Shown here one piece after another: positions 46,170-54,604 of a DNA stretch of 64,000 nucleotides (the first letter of the stretch is position 1; each line of letters begins with the position of its first letter). The stretch covers positions 1 through 64,000 of the forward strand of contig NZ_MEFG01000017.1 in the NCBI RefSeq assembly GCF_001724715.1. The letters are read 5' to 3'. The stretch comes from Sphingomonas sp. SCN 67-18 (GTDB taxonomy: Bacteria; Pseudomonadota; Alphaproteobacteria; Sphingomonadales; Sphingomonadaceae). The notes below the pieces were generated by a model. That model did not search any database, was not told the origin of the DNA, and worked only from the letters and a program-made list of their open reading frames with translations. The position numbers and the translations under genes were made by a program.

Positions 46170-47399
46170 TCAGCCGACCAGCAGTTCCAACGCCGCCGGA
46201 TGCCCCAGAAAGGCAGCCGGACTGGCGCTCGCCCCATAGGCGCCGGCCATGAAAATGGCGATCACATCCCCCGCCTCGGCATGGGGCAAGGCCACCTTGT
46301 CGCCCAGCCGGTCGAGCGGCGTGCACAGGCAGCCGACGACACTCGCCTCCTCGTCCGCGGGCGCGAAAAAGCGGCCGGCGAGCGCAATCGGATAGTTGCG
46401 CCGCACGACGGTGCCGAAATTGCCGCTGGCGGCCAGCTGATGATGCAGCCCACCGTCGACGACAAGGAAGGTCTCGCCATGGCTGGTCTTGCGGTCCACG
46501 ATCCGGGTCAGATAGACGCCCGCCTCGCCCACCAGCCAGCGGCCAAGCTCGATTGCGAACCCCGTGTCGCGCAGGGCCGACGGCCGCCGGGACAGGCAAT
46601 CGCCAAGCGCCGCGCCGACCCGCGCGATATCCAGCGGCGCGTCGCCGGAAAAATAGGGAATGCCAAAGCCGCCACCCAGGTTGACCGTTGGCGGCGGCAC
46701 GCCCACCGCATCGGCTATCCCGGCCGCCAGCGCCACCGTCGCCGCCTGCGCCTCGATGATGGCATCGGCGTCCAGCGTCTGGGATCCGGCGTAGATGTGC
46801 AGCCCGCGCCAGTCCGCGCCCGCGCCAATCAACCGCTTCACCAGCGCGGGCGCGCGGTCCGCATCCACGCCGAACGGCTTGGCCCCGCCGCCCATACGCA
46901 TCCCCGATCCGCGCAGGTCAAACGGCGGGTTCACCCGCACCGCCAGCCGGGGGACGCGGCCTATCCGCTCCGCGATCGCCAGTGCGCGTTCGACCTCGCC
47001 ATCCGATTCGAGGTTCAGGGTGACGCCGGCGGCAATCGCGGCCTCCAGCTCGCGGTCGCGCTTGCCCGGCCCGGCAAAGGACAGCGCCCCCGCCGCGACG
47101 CCGCTCTCCAGCGCCAGCGCCATCTCCCCCGCCGATGCGACGTCCATGCCGTCGACCAGCCCGGCCATGGCGGCCAGCAGCGGCGGATAGGGATTGGCCT
47201 TCAGCGCGTAATGCACGGCCACGCCATCCGGCAGGGCGGCGCGCAGCCGCGCCACCCGGTCCCGCACCACGGCCATGTCATAGACGAACAGCGGCGTGTC
47301 GCCCGCGCGCGCGATCAGCGCCTCGGCGGTCTCGCCGCCGATCAGCAACTGGCCGTCGCGCGCCTGATAGTCGGGGGGGATCGGGCCGCTGGGCTTCAT
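46170..47399 (-). CDS. PLP-dependent decarboxylase, exosortase A-associated type
   Basis: 409 aa fold-type III decarboxylase related to diaminopimelate/ornithine decarboxylases. The PLP lysine is K67 in VHYALKANPYPPLL; other cofactor elements are VNLGGGFGIPYFSG (Gly-rich phosphate loop), the HIYAGSQ region and, near the C-terminus, CLCTPLDRLGDKV (substrate Cys) with GAYGASASPAAFLGH. The sequence layout matches the XrtA-associated decarboxylase family, whose substrate is unknown. It is coupled to the acyl-CoA ligase by a four-base overlap and may act with it and the nearby carrier protein. Confidence 0.88.
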   Translation of the reverse strand: MKPSGPIPPDYQARDGQLLIGGETAEALIARAGDTPLFVYDMAVVRDRVARLRAALPDGVAVHYALKANPYPPLLAAMAGLVDGMDVASAGEMALALESGVAAGALSFAGPGKRDRELEAAIAAGVTLNLESDGEVERALAIAERIGRVPRLAVRVNPPFDLRGSGMRMGGGAKPFGVDADRAPALVKRLIGAGADWRGLHIYAGSQTLDADAIIEAQAATVALAAGIADAVGVPPPTVNLGGGFGIPYFSGDAPLDIARVGAALGDCLSRRPSALRDTGFAIELGRWLVGEAGVYLTRIVDRKTSHGETFLVVDGGLHHQLAASGNFGTVVRRNYPIALAGRFFAPADEEASVVGCLCTPLDRLGDKVALPHAEAGDVIAIFMAGAYGASASPAAFLGHPAALELLVG

Positions 47400-48898
47400 C
47401 CCGCCATCTCGCGCCGGATCGCCGCGCGATCAAGCTTTCCGTTGGGATTGCGCGGCAGTTCCGCGCGCCAGACGATGGTTCCCGGCTGCATGAACCCCGG
47501 CAGTTCCTGCTTCAGATGCGCGCGCAGCCGCGCCTCGTCACCCGCCTGCCCGCGCGCCACCAGCAGGATCGCCTGCCCCAGCCGCTCGTCGGGCACGCCC
47601 AGCGCCACCGCCTCGGCCACCGCCCCGCTCGACACGGCGGCATCCTCGATCTCGCTCGGGCTGATCCGGTTGCCGGACGATTTGATCATCTCGTCGTCCC
47701 GCCCGACGAAGCGGAGCAGCCCTTCGCCATCGCGCACCACCGTGTCGCCGGACCATACCGCCACCCCGCCATAACGCGACGCGGGCGGGGCCGGGCGGAA
47801 ACGCAGCGCCGTCCGCTCCGCATCCCGCCAATAGCCCTTTGCGACCAGCGGCCCGGCATGGACCAGCTCGCCCGGCTCGCCGTCCGCCGCGATGGTCCCG
47901 TCCTTGCGCACCACCAGCACCTCGGCAAAGGGAATCTCGCTGCCGATGGAGGTCGGGTGGCTGTCGATCAGCGCCGGGTCGAGATAGGTCGAACGGAACG
48001 CCTCGGTCAGCCCGTACATGGCGTAAAGCTCCGCATTCGGGAACAGCGCCCGCAGCCCGCGCACCAGCGGAACGGTGAGCGCCCCGCCGGTATTGCTGAT
48101 CCGCTTCAGCCGGGCGGCAATGTCCGCCGGCCAGTGCGCCTCGGCCAGCTGCACCCAGAGCGGCGGCACCCCGCACAGCGTGGTGACGTCATGACGCTCC
48201 ACCGCGCGCACCACGTCGCGCGGCGTCAGATAATCCAGCGGGATCGCGCACCCGCCCGCCGCCCAGGTGGAGAGCAGCTGGTTCTGCCCGGCGTCAAAGC
48301 TGAGCGGCAGCACGCACAGCGTCCGGTCGGACGGCGCGAGCTTCAGATAATGCGCCACGGAAACCGCGCCCAGCCAAAGGTTGGCATGGCTCAGCATCAC
48401 GCCCTTGGGCCGTCCGGTCGATCCCGATGTGTAGAGAATGGCGCACAGCGCGTCGGGGTCGGCGGTGGAAGGCTCCAGCCCCGCCTCGGGCAGCGCCAGC
48501 GCATCGTCCAGCACCAGCGCGCACGCCCCGGGCACATCGCCCGGTTCCAGCGTCGCCGCCCGCCCGGCCCCGGTGACGAGCAGCCGCGCCCCGCTGTCGG
48601 CGAGAATATGGGCAACCTGCCCATGCTTCAGCAGCGCGTTCACCGGAGCATGGATCATCCCGGCCCGCGCCGCCGCCAGCGGCATCGCGCAGGCGATCAG
48701 CGTCTTCGGCAACCAGCTGGCAATCCGGTCGCCCGGCTCCAGCCCCTGCGCTCTCATCCATCCCGCCAGCCGGCCGACCAGCCTGTCCAGCGCGGCAAAG
48801 TCCAGCGATCCGGCACGGCCGTCCAGGGCCGGCGCATCGGCGCGACCCATGCGGGTGAGGTGGTCGAGCGGCCGGGGGTGCGCCTCCATCGTCTGCAC
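47396..48898 (-). CDS. AMP-forming acyl-CoA ligase, exosortase A-associated type
   Basis: 500 aa ANL-superfamily enzyme. The A3 motif is ILYTSGSTGRPKGVMLSH, A5 is YAMYGLTEAFRSTYL, A7 is SGDTVVRDGEGLLRFVGRDDEMIKSSGNRISPSEIE, and A10 Lys is in NPNGKLDRAA. Start: GTG at 48898, supported by GGAGG five bases upstream; an ATG three codons later is too far from it. It likely activates a carboxylic acid for transfer to the acyl carrier protein encoded divergently 215 bases away. The chemistry relevant to this locus is inferred. Confidence 0.88.
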   Translation of the reverse strand: MQTMEAHPRPLDHLTRMGRADAPALDGRAGSLDFAALDRLVGRLAGWMRAQGLEPGDRIASWLPKTLIACAMPLAAARAGMIHAPVNALLKHGQVAHILADSGARLLVTGAGRAATLEPGDVPGACALVLDDALALPEAGLEPSTADPDALCAILYTSGSTGRPKGVMLSHANLWLGAVSVAHYLKLAPSDRTLCVLPLSFDAGQNQLLSTWAAGGCAIPLDYLTPRDVVRAVERHDVTTLCGVPPLWVQLAEAHWPADIAARLKRISNTGGALTVPLVRGLRALFPNAELYAMYGLTEAFRSTYLDPALIDSHPTSIGSEIPFAEVLVVRKDGTIAADGEPGELVHAGPLVAKGYWRDAERTALRFRPAPPASRYGGVAVWSGDTVVRDGEGLLRFVGRDDEMIKSSGNRISPSEIEDAAVSSGAVAEAVALGVPDERLGQAILLVARGQAGDEARLRAHLKQELPGFMQPGTIVWRAELPRNPNGKLDRAAIRREMAG

Positions 48899-49112
48899 TG
48901 GCCCCTCCCTTCGTCCGAAAACGCCTCGTCCCCGGCGCCGAATAGCGCCTTACCCGCCGCCGGGGAATCGCCATGCCACCGCTTTGGCGGCACGAGCCGC
49001 CCTGGATATTGCGCTGCGACATGACGGAACGCCATGGAAATTTCGGCACTTGTCCGCGCGGCCCGCGTCAATTAGGGCGCGACCACTTGCCGCAGGTGCG
49101 AAAGGGCGACGC

Positions 49113-49385
49113 GTGGACCGCAAGGAAGGCACAGAAATCGAGGAGACCGTCCGCGCCGTCCTGCGCGACGTGCTCGGCCTGTCGGATGCGCGCGCGCAGG
49201 GCTTCCGCGCGGAGACGCCGCTGTTCGGCGCGGTGCCGGAACTCGATTCGATGGCCGTCGCCGGCCTGCTGACCGAGATCGAGGACCGGCTGGGCATCGT
49301 CATCGAGGATGACGAGGTGGACGGCGAAATGCTTGAAAGCTTCGGCAGCCTGGTTCGCTTCGCCCAAATGAAGGCGCTCGGCTGA
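49113..49385 (+). CDS. Acyl carrier protein, XrtA-locus type
   Basis: 90 aa acidic protein from a GTG start at 49113, with AAAGGG six bases upstream. Four-helix carrier fold with phosphopantetheine Ser in VPELDSMAVAGLLTEIEDRLG, followed by IVIEDDEVDGEMLESFGSLVRFAQ. Divergent from housekeeping AcpP in the attachment motif (DSM versus DSL). It sits back-to-back with the acyl-CoA ligase, suggesting that the ligase loads it. It ends nine bases before the convergent trxB stop. Confidence 0.87.
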   Translation: MDRKEGTEIEETVRAVLRDVLGLSDARAQGFRAETPLFGAVPELDSMAVAGLLTEIEDRLGIVIEDDEVDGEMLESFGSLVRFAQMKALG

Positions 49386-49394
49386 CCCCGCTGT

Positions 49395-50372
49395 TCAGGC
49401 GTCCAACGTCTCCTTCTGCTTCGCCTCGAACTCCGCCTCCGCAAGGAATTTCTCGGCATCCAGTGCGGCCATGCAGCCCGTACCGGCGGCGGTGACCGCC
49501 TGGCGATAGACCTTGTCCATCACGTCGCCGCAGGCGAACACCCCGGGCACTGCGGTGCGCGTCGATCCGGTCTCGACCCGGATATAACCGTCCGCGTCCA
49601 GCTCCAGATGGCCGACGAACAATTCCGTTGCCGGATGGTGGCCGATGGCGACGAAGCCGCCCTCGGTGTCCAGCCGTGAGATCTCGCCGGTCACGGTGTC
49701 GCGCAGGTTGAGCGCAACCAGCCCCTCCGGCGCGCCGCCGCCGACGAACTCGGCCACTTCCTTGTTCCACAGCACGGTGATGTTGGGGTGGGCGAACAGC
49801 CTTTCCTGCAGGATGCGCTCGGCCCTCAGCGTGTCACGCCGGTGGATCAGCGTCACGTCGTCGCTATGGTTGGTCAGGTACAGCGCCTCCTCGACCGCGG
49901 TGTTGCCGCCGCCGATCACCGCCACCTTCTTGCCGCGATAGAAAAAGCCGTCGCACGTCGCGCAGGCGGAAACGCCCTTGCCCTTCAGCGCGTCCTCGCT
50001 GCCCAGCCCCAGCCACTTGGCCTGCGCCCCGGTGGCGATGACCAGCGTATCGCACTCGTACACGTCGCCGCCGTCGCCGGTCAGGCGGAACGGCCGGCGA
50101 GACAGGTCAACGCCGACGATCATGTCGTACATCATCCGGGTGCCGACATGCTCGGCCTGCGCCTGCATCTGCTCCATCAGCCACGGCCCCTGGATGACGT
50201 CCTTGAAGCCCGGGTAATTCTCCACGTCGGTGGTGGTGGTCAGCTGTCCGCCCGGCTGGATGCCCTGGACCACGATCGGCTTCATGCCCGCGCGCGCCGC
50301 ATAAATGGCGGCGGACAGGCCGGCCGGCCCGGAACCGAGGATGAGCATGCGGGTGGAGTGGGTGGCGGTCAT
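49395..50372 (-). CDS. trxB: Thioredoxin reductase (NADPH)
   Basis: 325 aa FAD enzyme from MTATHSTRMLILGSGPAGLSAAI with GGAG six bases upstream. The redox-active disulfide is SACATCDGFFY, the NADPH-binding motif is VAVIGGGNTAVEEALYL, with HRRDTLRAERIL (2'-phosphate recognition), and the C-terminal FAD motif is GVFACGDVMDKVYRQAVTAAGTGCMAAL. It keeps cytoplasmic thioredoxin reduced. Convergent with the carrier-protein gene and parallel to the TonB receptor upstream. Confidence 0.96.
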   Translation of the reverse strand: MTATHSTRMLILGSGPAGLSAAIYAARAGMKPIVVQGIQPGGQLTTTTDVENYPGFKDVIQGPWLMEQMQAQAEHVGTRMMYDMIVGVDLSRRPFRLTGDGGDVYECDTLVIATGAQAKWLGLGSEDALKGKGVSACATCDGFFYRGKKVAVIGGGNTAVEEALYLTNHSDDVTLIHRRDTLRAERILQERLFAHPNITVLWNKEVAEFVGGGAPEGLVALNLRDTVTGEISRLDTEGGFVAIGHHPATELFVGHLELDADGYIRVETGSTRTAVPGVFACGDVMDKVYRQAVTAAGTGCMAALDAEKFLAEAEFEAKQKETLDA

Positions 50373-50442
50373 TCGGGCTCCGTTTCGAAACGCGGGAGGT
50401 GAAGCCCGGAGATAGGCGCTCACCCCCCCTGTTCGCAACCGA

Positions 50443-52521
50443 TCAGAACCGGATACTCGCGCCGACGCGGATATCGCGCCCGGCCAGCGGCGCATAATCC
50501 TTCAGGAAGGATGCGTGCCGCCGCGCGGTGACGTCGAAGATGTTGTTGGCGGCCAGCCGGAAGGAGACGATTCCGTCGCGCCCCATCGGCCGCCATTCGA
50601 TGCGCGCATTGGCAAGGGTGTAGGCGGCCGTCGGCGTCTCGAAATCGGCGATCCGGTCCTGCCCGGTCACATGCTCCACCTCGGCCCGCGCGTCGATCCG
50701 GTCGGACTGATACTCCAGCCCGCCCAGCACGCGCAGCGGCGGAATGAAGGGCGCCGGCCCCACGCCGTCTATGGTGACGCGCACATAGTCGCCCAGCACA
50801 TCGGCCACCAGCCGCCCTGCGCCCAGCGTCGCCAGCGTCACCGTCGCCTCGCCCTCTATGCCCCACTGGCGCGCGCCGGCGGAGGCATATTGATAGACGG
50901 GCAGATCATCCTCGATGTCGCTGGTCGGCGATTGATAGATGAACCGCCCGAAATCATTATAATAGCCCGAAATTTCTATGGAATAGCCGTCGCCCCGGCC
51001 GCGCAGGGTCAATTCCCCGCCATTGCTGCGTTCCTTGGCGAACAACGGATTGCCAACCTCGAACGACTGGGTGGCCAGATGCGGACCGTTGGCGAACAGC
51101 TCCTCGGCGGTCGGCGCGCGCTCGCTATGGCTGATGTTCGCGCCGATCCGCCATCCGTCGATCAGCGCAATGCTGCCGCCCAGCGACGCGCTGACCGCGC
51201 TGAAGCTGCGCTCGGCATCCGGCGTGCCCAGCGCGTCGGATGCGCTGGCGGCAACCCGGCTATGCTCGTAGCGCGCGCCCGCCTCCAGTTTCACCGCGCC
51301 CAGATCCAGATTCTGCACGAGGAAAAGCCCGCCCTGCTCCGTGCTCGTCGGCGGCAGGAACGCCTCCTCGCCGATCACGGTAAAGTCCCGCGTCAGATAT
51401 TGCGCGCCGAAGGATCCGCTCCACGCCCCGCTGCGCCGCTGGACGAAATCCAGCCGGGCCTCCATCCCCTTGTTGAGGAATGTCGTCGCGATCTCGCCCG
51501 TGTCCTCGATCTCGAAATGCCGATAATCGCCATAACCGGCGCGGAACCGCACCGCCTCGAACGGCCCGGCGACCGGCGTGATTTCAGCCCGCATGTCGGC
51601 GCGGTTCTGGCGGACGTCCAGCGTCGGCGCTTCCGCCTCCACATCGGGGTCCAGCGAAAAACGCACCGGCACGCCATAACGGTTGTCCAGCCGCGAGACC
51701 GAAAAACCCAGCGATCCGCCATTGCCGATATAGGCCAGCCCGCCCGCAATCTCGCTGGACCGGGAATGGGTGTTGGGCAGCTTGCCGCGCAGCCCGGCCA
51801 GTTCCTGCGTCTCCGCATCCGGTGCCGCCGCCGCCTCGGCGCGAAGTGCCGGCGACAACAGGAAACCGCCGGTGCGCAGCGCGCCCGTCCGGGAATAGCT
51901 GCCGTCGATATGGGCGACGAACCCGCCGCCCAGCGGCACGTCCGCCACCGCCCCGCCGCGCCGCTCGTCGGCGGCGCTGGCATAGTCGATATCGGCATCC
52001 AGGTGGATCGCCTCGTTGGGCAGCTTGCGGGGGATGCGAGTGTCGAACACGTTGACCACCCCGCCGATCGCCGAAGATCCGTACATCAGCGCAGACGGCC
52101 CGCGCAGCACCTCGATCCGTTCGGCGATCAGCGGGTTGATCGCAACCGCATGGTCCACGCTTGAACTCGACGCGTCGAAACTGCCGATCCCGTCAATCAG
52201 CACGCGAATCCGATCGCCCTGAAACCCGCGCAGCACAGGCCGCGACGCCGACGGACCGAATGATGTCGCGCTCACCCCCGGCAGGTTGGCCAGCGTCTCG
52301 CCGATGGAAGGCCGCTTGGCCGCCGCCAGATCGGCCCCTCTCAACACGGATACGCCGCCCAGAAAATCGTCGCGGTCGCGCGAGAGAGCGGTGATGACGA
52401 TGGTGTCGTCGGCGGCGTTGTGATGGTCCCCTTGCGCGTCCCGGGGCGTTGCATCCTGCGCGAATGCGGGCATGGCGACTGAGGCGAGCAGGATGGCGGC
52501 GAAAAGAGAATGAGGGGTCAT
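50443..52521 (-). CDS. TonB-dependent outer-membrane receptor, probable zinc receptor (ZnuD-like)
   Basis: 692 aa. Signal peptide (MTPHSLFAAILLASVAMPAFA), an N-terminal His/Asp stretch, a TonB box-like TIVITALSR, a plug domain (SIGETLANLPGVSATSFGPSASRPVLRGFQGDRIRVLIDGIG, EVLRGPSALMYGSSAIGGVVNVFD), and a 22-strand barrel ending LAGRDIRVGASIRF with terminal Phe. The GGAG ribosome site is eight bases before the ATG. A Zur-like box 36 bases upstream and the divergent His-rich CDF transporter suggest metal, most likely zinc. Family proteins with the same plug features import zinc, but the substrate is inferred. Confidence 0.85.
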   Translation of the reverse strand: MTPHSLFAAILLASVAMPAFAQDATPRDAQGDHHNAADDTIVITALSRDRDDFLGGVSVLRGADLAAAKRPSIGETLANLPGVSATSFGPSASRPVLRGFQGDRIRVLIDGIGSFDASSSSVDHAVAINPLIAERIEVLRGPSALMYGSSAIGGVVNVFDTRIPRKLPNEAIHLDADIDYASAADERRGGAVADVPLGGGFVAHIDGSYSRTGALRTGGFLLSPALRAEAAAAPDAETQELAGLRGKLPNTHSRSSEIAGGLAYIGNGGSLGFSVSRLDNRYGVPVRFSLDPDVEAEAPTLDVRQNRADMRAEITPVAGPFEAVRFRAGYGDYRHFEIEDTGEIATTFLNKGMEARLDFVQRRSGAWSGSFGAQYLTRDFTVIGEEAFLPPTSTEQGGLFLVQNLDLGAVKLEAGARYEHSRVAASASDALGTPDAERSFSAVSASLGGSIALIDGWRIGANISHSERAPTAEELFANGPHLATQSFEVGNPLFAKERSNGGELTLRGRGDGYSIEISGYYNDFGRFIYQSPTSDIEDDLPVYQYASAGARQWGIEGEATVTLATLGAGRLVADVLGDYVRVTIDGVGPAPFIPPLRVLGGLEYQSDRIDARAEVEHVTGQDRIADFETPTAAYTLANARIEWRPMGRDGIVSFRLAANNIFDVTARRHASFLKDYAPLAGRDIRVGASIRF

Positions 52522-52556
52522 CGAGCACTCCGGGGAAGATGTCGACGCGCTAGACA

Positions 52557-52573
52557 ATGTTACTATATAACAT
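52557..52573. promoter_or_regulatory. Zur-like box ATGTTA-N5-TAACAT
   Basis: Six-base perfect arms (52557-52562 and 52568-52573) around CTATA, an AT-rich site in a GC-rich context. This matches the architecture of alphaproteobacterial Zur sites. It is 36 bases before the TonB receptor start, where binding would repress, and about 177 bases before the divergent CDF gene. Confidence 0.7.
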
Positions 52574-52749
52574 GTCAAGCCCCGATTGCGACGGACCACA
52601 GGCACGGCACGGCGCGGCGATTTTCTTCCGCCCGGGCGCAGCCAGCCCCACAGCCACGCATCAAACCCCTGTTCAAATTGCTCGGACTTGATCAAATTCG
52701 GCGCGACGGGAAGCAGGCAAACGCCTCGCCTTGCAGGAGCATGTCGGCG

Positions 52750-53760
52750 ATGAACGATCACAGCATTACCGATCATCGCCACCGCCACGTCTATCTGGCG
52801 GCCGGCCATGAAACGAGCGAGCGCCGCACGCTGATGGTGGTGGCGCTCACCCTGGTGATGATGGTGGGCGAGATCGTCTTCGGCTTCCTCACCGGGTCGA
52901 TGGCGCTGCTGGCGGACGGTTTCCACATGGCCACCCATGCGGGCGCGCTCGCCATCGCGGCTGCCGCCTATGCCTATGCGCGGCGGCACATGGGCGATCC
53001 CCGCTTCACCTTCGGCACCGGCAAGGTCGGCGATCTCGCCGGTTTCGCGTCCGCCCTTGCGCTTGGGGCCTTCTCCATCGGCATCGCCTATGAATCTGTG
53101 ACGAGGCTTATCACCCCCGGCCCCGTGGCCTTCGGGGAAGCCGCGCTGGTCGCCGTGCTCGGCCTGATCGTGAACCTCGTCAGCGCCTGGCTGCTTTCGG
53201 GCCACGGCCACGATCATCATCACGGGCATGACGATGACGATCATGACCACGGCCATGACCACGATCACGACCGCCACCATGACCATGCGCGCGAAAGCGC
53301 CCATCCGCACGCCCACGACAATAATCTGCGCTCGGCCTATCTCCATGTGCTGGCGGACGCGCTCACCTCCGTCCTCGCCATCGTCGCCCTGCTCGCCGGC
53401 CGCTATCTGGGCTGGGTCTGGCTCGATCCGGCGGTCGGCATCGTCGGCGCGCTCGTCATCGCCCGCTGGTCCTGGGGCCTGATGCGCGACACCGGGGCCG
53501 TCCTGGTCGACGCCGCCGATCCCGCCCGCATAGAAGCGATCCGCAGCGCGATAGAAGCGGACGGCGACGCCGAGGTGAGCGACCTGCATGTCTGGCAGAT
53601 CGGCCCCGGCGCACACGCGGCAATCGTCGCCCTCGTCGCCAGTAACCCGCTCTCTCCCGCGACCTACCGGGCTCGGCTCTCCGGCCTCAAGGGCCTCAGC
53701 CACGTCACGCTCGAAATCGCGCAATGCGCGACACCGCATCGGAACAGTATTGCCTCCTGA
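52750..53760 (+). CDS. Cation diffusion facilitator (CDF) metal exporter with His-rich loop
   Basis: 336 aa from MNDHSITDHRHRHVYL; ATG 52750 has AGGAG ten bases upstream, while ATG 52741 has it only one base away. Six membrane helices are expected; helix II contains LLADGFHMATHAGALA and helix V LHVLADALTSVLAI, the metal-site His/Asp positions. Between helices IV and V lies a strongly His/Asp-rich loop (about residues 155-195, HDHHHGHDDDDHDHGHDHDHD). A cytoplasmic domain follows. CDF proteins export Zn2+, Co2+ or Cd2+ in exchange for protons. Divergent from the TonB receptor; the pair would handle entry and exit of one metal. Confidence 0.9.
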   Translation: MNDHSITDHRHRHVYLAAGHETSERRTLMVVALTLVMMVGEIVFGFLTGSMALLADGFHMATHAGALAIAAAAYAYARRHMGDPRFTFGTGKVGDLAGFASALALGAFSIGIAYESVTRLITPGPVAFGEAALVAVLGLIVNLVSAWLLSGHGHDHHHGHDDDDHDHGHDHDHDRHHDHARESAHPHAHDNNLRSAYLHVLADALTSVLAIVALLAGRYLGWVWLDPAVGIVGALVIARWSWGLMRDTGAVLVDAADPARIEAIRSAIEADGDAEVSDLHVWQIGPGAHAAIVALVASNPLSPATYRARLSGLKGLSHVTLEIAQCATPHRNSIAS

Positions 53761-53898
53761 GCCGGTCGAACGGCCGCGCGTGCGGACAAATAGAGCTACG
53801 CTCACCCGCGGGGTTTGATTTTCAGCAAGACATGAACGTCTCGCCCCGGCGACATTGCTCACGCCGCGACAGGCTTAATTAATTAACAGGTTAATGGA

Positions 53899-53927
53899 TT
53901 GCTAAGTCCTTTGACTAAGCGTATAAT
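53899..53927 (+). promoter_or_regulatory. Candidate promoter of the second PEP-CTERM gene
   Basis: A perfect TATAAT (53922-53927) lies 17 bases after TTGCTA (53899-53904, 4 of 6 to TTGACA). The PEP-CTERM start is 27 bases further on, with AGGAGA between. The 35 bases before it are unusually AT-rich (repeated TTAA). Confidence 0.6.
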
Positions 53928-53954
53928 CTTCGCTGTCAGTACAGGAGAGACAAG

Positions 53955-54458
53955 ATGAGGCCAATTCACATGGTCCTTGCCTTCGCAACCGTCCTTGCTA
54001 CCAGCGATGCGCAAGCCGCAATCTACAACTTCTCGGTCACCGGCGATTACACGGCCAGCTGGCAACTGGATTCCAGCCCGCTGCCCGATATTTTCGGCAG
54101 CATGGCATTCACATTGGAAGATGTGGCCAGCCCCGCATGGGCAAATGCCGGCCACCTGTCCTTCTTTCTGGGCGAAGCGGGGGGCGGCATCGGCATTCTC
54201 GACAACCAGTTCGGCAGCCTCATCCTGTTCGCCCGGGGCGACCAGCTGTTCACCGGTCCCACCTCCGCTCCCACCTTCAAGACGGGCACGTTCGCGCTGA
54301 CCGGCGTCAACTCCACGCCCGGAAATTTCTCGCTGGCGATCAGCGAAGCGACCAATGCGGTGCCTGAACCCGCCACATGGGCGCTGCTCCTCGCCGGCTT
54401 CGGCCTCACGGGCAGCGCGCTGCGCCGCCGCCGCAAGATGACCGTCACCTACGGTTGA
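53955..54458 (+). CDS. Small PEPxxWA-CTERM exported protein
   Basis: 167 aa, signal peptide MRPIHMVLAFATVLATSDAQA, start backed by AGGAGA seven bases upstream. The mature domain has no motif I recognise; it is short, with aromatic and Gly/Asp-rich stretches (FSVTGDYTASWQLDSS, FFLGEAGGGIGILDNQ). The sorting tail is VPEPATWAL, hydrophobic LLAGFGLTGSA, then LRRRRK. It would be anchored and then processed by an exosortase encoded elsewhere. Stand-alone gene between the CDF exporter and a DUF5694 protein. Confidence 0.86.
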   Translation: MRPIHMVLAFATVLATSDAQAAIYNFSVTGDYTASWQLDSSPLPDIFGSMAFTLEDVASPAWANAGHLSFFLGEAGGGIGILDNQFGSLILFARGDQLFTGPTSAPTFKTGTFALTGVNSTPGNFSLAISEATNAVPEPATWALLLAGFGLTGSALRRRRKMTVTYG

Positions 54459-54542
54459 CCGCCCCCACCACCCGCAATGGCCGCCCCCGGTCCTTGCGGG
54501 TGAAAGGGTTGCCGCCGGGTCGCAGGCGCGGTGGAGCCATAG

Positions 54543-54562
54543 TGTATTGCTAATATAATACA
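54543..54562. repeat. Inverted repeat TGTATT-N8-AATACA upstream of the DUF5694 gene
   Basis: Six-base perfect arms (54543-54548 and 54557-54562), AT-rich, 42 bases before the gene start at 54605. Possible operator, overlapping a TATAAT-like sequence at 54554-54559. Confidence 0.45.
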
Positions 54563-54604
54563 GTTGGCCTAACGCAGCCCTCCACAGTCTCTGGAGGTGT
54601 TTCG

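Noticed and set aside
52522-53862. Reverse-strand N-terminal extension of the TonB receptor frame, antisense to the CDF gene
   Set aside because: The receptor has a clear signal peptide and ribosome site at 52521. The extension crosses the Zur-like box and the real CDF gene in antisense, and is low-complexity.
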